Below, one piece after another: positions 6,231 to 7,636 of a stretch of 7,636 nt of DNA. The notes under the pieces were generated by a model, which ran no database searches, was not told the DNA's origin, and saw only the letters and a program-made list of their open reading frames with translations. The position numbers were made by a program, and so were the translations under genes. The stretch is from contig CALFLO010000064.1 in NCBI GenBank assembly GCA_937880175.1, positions 1 through 7,636 of the forward strand, read 5' to 3'. Source of the DNA: an uncultured Gluconobacter sp. (lineage in GTDB: Bacteria > Pseudomonadota > Alphaproteobacteria > Acetobacterales > Acetobacteraceae). Each line of letters opens with the position of its first letter. Positions within the stretch are counted from its first letter, which is position 1.

Positions 6231-6628
6231 TTGCTTATATGTTCGATACCAATACAATAAGTGATATCATACGCGCTGACGAGAGAGTGCTCTCCCACGT
6301 CGAAGCCCTTGATCCCGAACAGTGTTGTGTTTCAGCTGTAACAGCCGCAGAGGTTGCCTATGGACTGGCCAAGCGTCCATTGGCAACCCGATTACAACGC
6401 TTGACACGCAGTGTCATGGATCGACTGATTACACTTCCTTGGGACACTGAGGTGGCAGAGCACTATGGAAAATTACGTGCTGCACAAGAGCGCCGCGGTG
6501 AAATCCTTGGTTCGTTGGATCTAATGATCGCGGCACATGCTTTGACGTGTCATCTGACTTTGGTAACCAGCGATCAGGCATTCACCCACGTCCGTGGGCT
6601 TGTCGTTCAGAACTTTCGATGTGTCTAA
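6227..6628 (+). CDS. vapC: VapC-type PIN-domain endoribonuclease toxin
   Basis: This 133-residue protein is a single PIN domain, the usual size for VapC. The acidic metal-binding residues are in place: Asp7 in YMFDTN, Glu42 in VTAAEVAYGL, Asp98 in GSLDLMIAAHAL and Asp116 in LVTSDQAF. Such toxins cut tRNA or other structured RNA with Mg2+ or Mn2+ and stop translation when the antitoxin is degraded; the target here cannot be predicted. The GTG start at 6227 overlaps the vapB stop as GTGA. An ATG at 6239 (residue 5) is a possible alternative, but neither has a clear ribosome binding site, which points to coupling with vapB. All four catalytic positions are intact, so the toxin should be active and the pair functional. 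No strong terminator follows. Confidence 0.9.
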   Translation: MIAYMFDTNTISDIIRADERVLSHVEALDPEQCCVSAVTAAEVAYGLAKRPLATRLQRLTRSVMDRLITLPWDTEVAEHYGKLRAAQERRGEILGSLDLMIAAHALTCHLTLVTSDQAFTHVRGLVVQNFRCV

Positions 6629-6648
6629 AGAATAATATCTGTCGCATA

Positions 6649-6666
6649 TCCGATGTACCAATCGGA
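6649..6666. repeat. Short hairpin downstream of vapC
   Basis: TCCGAT (6649-6654) and ATCGGA (6661-6666) pair perfectly around GTACCA. It begins 21 bases after the vapC stop and could be a weak 3' end structure, but no T-run follows. The rest of 6629-6820 shows no gene or clear site. Confidence 0.25.
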
Positions 6667-6820
6667 AAACGATTCAATAGACCAGCATATTCTGCTTTTC
6701 CACTCATCGGTAGAGCATGCTGCGTACGATCTTAACATTACATTCGCTTGCCAGAGGCGCTATCATCTTGTTAAACGTGATATCCTTTTGCACTTCAATC
6801 ATGCCGACAATAATCGCTTA

Positions 6821-7048
6821 GGGTGTGTCGTCAGTTAATTCCAATGATGGCGGAGATGAATTGCACGGCTGCGAGGAAAGTTGACTTCAGCTTGTCATAT
6901 CGTGTTGCAATACCTCTGAACTGTTTAAGTCTGGCGAAGAAGCGTTCGATGATGTTTCGTTTTTTATAAAGCGAAAAGAGGATTTTCCGTGGATTGCATC
7001 GGTTTTTCTTTGACGGAATAACCGGTGTGATCCCCCGCTCTTCAAGCT
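6821..7048 (-). mobile_element. IS5-family element remnant (IS427-like), right part only
   Basis: The likely terminal repeat begins with GGGTGTGTCGTC at 6821, directly after a TTA (6818-6820) that could be one copy of the target duplication. The transposase stop lies ten bases inside. The element ends abruptly near 7048, where a different IS begins. The other terminal repeat is not in the window, so this is a fragment or a copy split by a later insertion. Confidence 0.6.
6831..7048 (-). pseudogene. IS5-family transposase, C-terminal 71 residues (truncated)
   Basis: The minus frame from about 7046 to the TGA at 6833-6831 encodes LEERGITPVIPSKKNR, later KKRNIIERFFARLKQFRGI, ATRYDKLKSTFLAAVQF and a hydrophobic end. 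This is the tail of the DDE transposase of IS427/ISL2-type IS5-family elements. The glutamate of NIIERFF is the third catalytic residue of the DDE triad. The two catalytic aspartates and the whole N-terminal half are absent, because the frame runs into the end of another insertion sequence at 7049. It cannot encode an active transposase here. There is no start codon of its own. Confidence 0.8.
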
Positions 7049-7273
7049 GGAGGGTTCGAAAAACCCTCTGGTTTTGAGGTCTGCTCTGTGATTCTATTTC
7101 TCGTGCGTTGATTGGGATATGGAAGATGAAACAGGCGGGATTGTTTGATGTTGAAGAGCGGCTTGCTCGGCTAAGCGGGCTCGGTGATCAGCTCGAAGCG
7201 TTTTCCCGGACTGTGGATTTTGAGGTGTTTCGCCCGGAGCTGGAGAAGGCTCTGGCGTATTCAGATGGGAGTA
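7049..7273 (+). mobile_element. IS5-group element remnant, left end only
   Basis: GGAGGGTTCGAA at 7049-7060 closely resembles the terminal repeat of IS5 (from memory GGAAGGTGCGAA...). The interior leads into a transposase start at 7126. The fragment stops at about 7273, where the IS630-family end begins. It interrupts the minus-strand transposase gene on its left. AGGGTT-N5-AACCCT at 7051-7067 also makes a small hairpin in the terminal repeat. Confidence 0.65.
7126..7273 (+). pseudogene. IS5-group transposase, N-terminal 49 residues (truncated by IS630)
   Basis: The frame from ATG 7126 reads MKQAGLFDVEERLARL, then GDQLEAFSRTVDFEVFRPEL and EKALAYSDGS. This is the standard N-terminus of IS5-group transposases, which normally continues with a lysine-glycine-glycine-arginine-proline-proline motif. 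After DGS the match stops and unrelated IS630 end sequence gives NTNRFLL and a stop. The frame could extend upstream to a TTG at 7108, but the family homology begins at or near the ATG. No catalytic residues remain. The opposite orientation and different subgroup show it is not the other half of the 6831-7048 gene. Confidence 0.8.
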
Positions 7274-7636
7274 ATACCAACCGTTTCTTGCTATGACCCA
7301 TGAGCCCAGTTTCGTAGCCCGATAGACATGATACGCCATGGCTGGTCGACGAGCTGGTTCCACGCATGGCAGGCGATATCGACGATATCGTCATAGGTTC
7401 TGAAGATCCTGTTTGAGAGCCATGTATTGCGGATGAACTGCCAGAGATTTTCCACCGGGTTCAGTTCAGGAGCGCGAGGAGGCAGCGGGAGAATGGTGAT
7501 ATTCTCAGGAACATCCAGCTTCTGACTGGTGTGCCAGGCCGCCTGATCCACGATCAGAACGGCGTGAGCGTCCTGTGCGATCGTGCGTGAAATCTCCGCG
7601 AGATGGAGTTGCATGCCGTGCAGGTTGCAGACAGGG
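7274..7636 (-). mobile_element. IS630-family insertion sequence, one end, running off the right edge
   Basis: The end lies about 15-20 bases beyond the transposase stop, at the point where IS5-type coding sequence is lost. A TA at 7272-7273 fits the TA target preference of IS630 elements, with CCAACCGTTTCTTGC as the probable terminal sequence. The exact boundary is uncertain by a few bases because the other end is not visible. Confidence 0.6.
7291..7636 (-). CDS. IS630-family DDE transposase, C-terminal part (5' end outside window)
   Basis: The minus frame enters from the right edge and ends with TAG at 7293-7291, giving about 114 residues. It carries the second catalytic aspartate in AVLIVDQAAWHTSQKL and the final glutamate in PRAPELNPVENLWQFIR, followed by the usual NTWLSNRIFRTYDDIVD and a terminal RNWAHGS. 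These are diagnostic of IS630/Tc1-type transposases that insert at TA. The ATG at 7614 is internal: homology continues upstream (VCNLHG) without a stop. The N-terminal helix-turn-helix and first aspartate are off the window, so intactness and any programmed frameshift cannot be judged. It ends close to the element's end, as is usual. Confidence 0.88.
   Translation of the reverse strand, partial: PVCNLHGMQLHLAEISRTIAQDAHAVLIVDQAAWHTSQKLDVPENITILPLPPRAPELNPVENLWQFIRNTWLSNRIFRTYDDIVDIACHAWNQLVDQPWRIMSIGLRNWAHGS

Noticed and set aside
6629..6820. A second dif-like site or a small gene between vapC and the insertion sequences
   Set aside because: Nothing with an 11-6-11 pattern was found; the partial likeness near 6757-6774 (CTATCATCTTGTTAA) lacks a matching arm, and open frames have no coding character.
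1..7636. CRISPR array, tRNA or rRNA genes
   Set aside because: No regularly spaced repeats and no cloverleaf or rRNA-like segments were seen by eye on either strand.

Overview
The window reads as accessory-flavoured chromosome (or large plasmid) of an alphaproteobacterium, most likely an acetic acid bacterium (Acetobacteraceae). The reasons are a GC-rich coding style, an alphaproteobacterial-type LexA box (GTTC-N7-GTTC) in front of an imuA mutagenesis gene, and several different insertion-sequence remnants. The family-level placement is inference; no 16S or other marker is present.

Layout from left to right. (1) Bases 1-625, minus strand: the 5' part of imuA, running off the left edge, with a perfect SOS box at 671-685. 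(2) Bases 883-3531, plus strand: an intact DUF1275 (YoaK-family) membrane protein followed after 45 bp by oleate hydratase (ohyA). A 16-bp perfect palindrome overlaps the ohyA ribosome binding site. (3) Bases 5580-3635, minus strand: a CPA1-type Na+/H+ antiporter whose stop overlaps the start of a second DUF1275 gene. That second gene is broken by one in-frame TGA, and the rest of the family domain continues in the same frame after it. (4) Bases 5581-5916: a gene-free stretch with a striking inverted repeat that has an 11-6-11 Xer/dif-like layout. (5) Bases 5917-6628, plus strand: a VapBC-type toxin-antitoxin operon with a recognisable promoter and overlapping operator palindrome. (6) Bases 6821-7636: nested insertion sequences. 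An IS5-family transposase tail (minus) is cut by the left end of a different IS5-group element (plus), which is cut by an IS630-family element (minus) running off the right edge.

How the parts relate. The DUF1275-ohyA pair faces the antiporter-DUF1275 pair, so ohyA is flanked by two paralogous membrane-protein genes, one live and one dead. OhyA hydrates unsaturated fatty acids (oleate to 10-hydroxystearate) and the antiporter handles Na+/H+ exchange, so the block may be a membrane or acid-stress module; that is inference. The right third (dif-like repeat, toxin-antitoxin pair, stacked transposons) looks like a landing zone for mobile DNA. No wholly new system is proven here. The items most worth checking are the dif-like repeat beside vapBC, the nonsense-interrupted DUF1275 gene, and the palindrome on the ohyA ribosome binding site.
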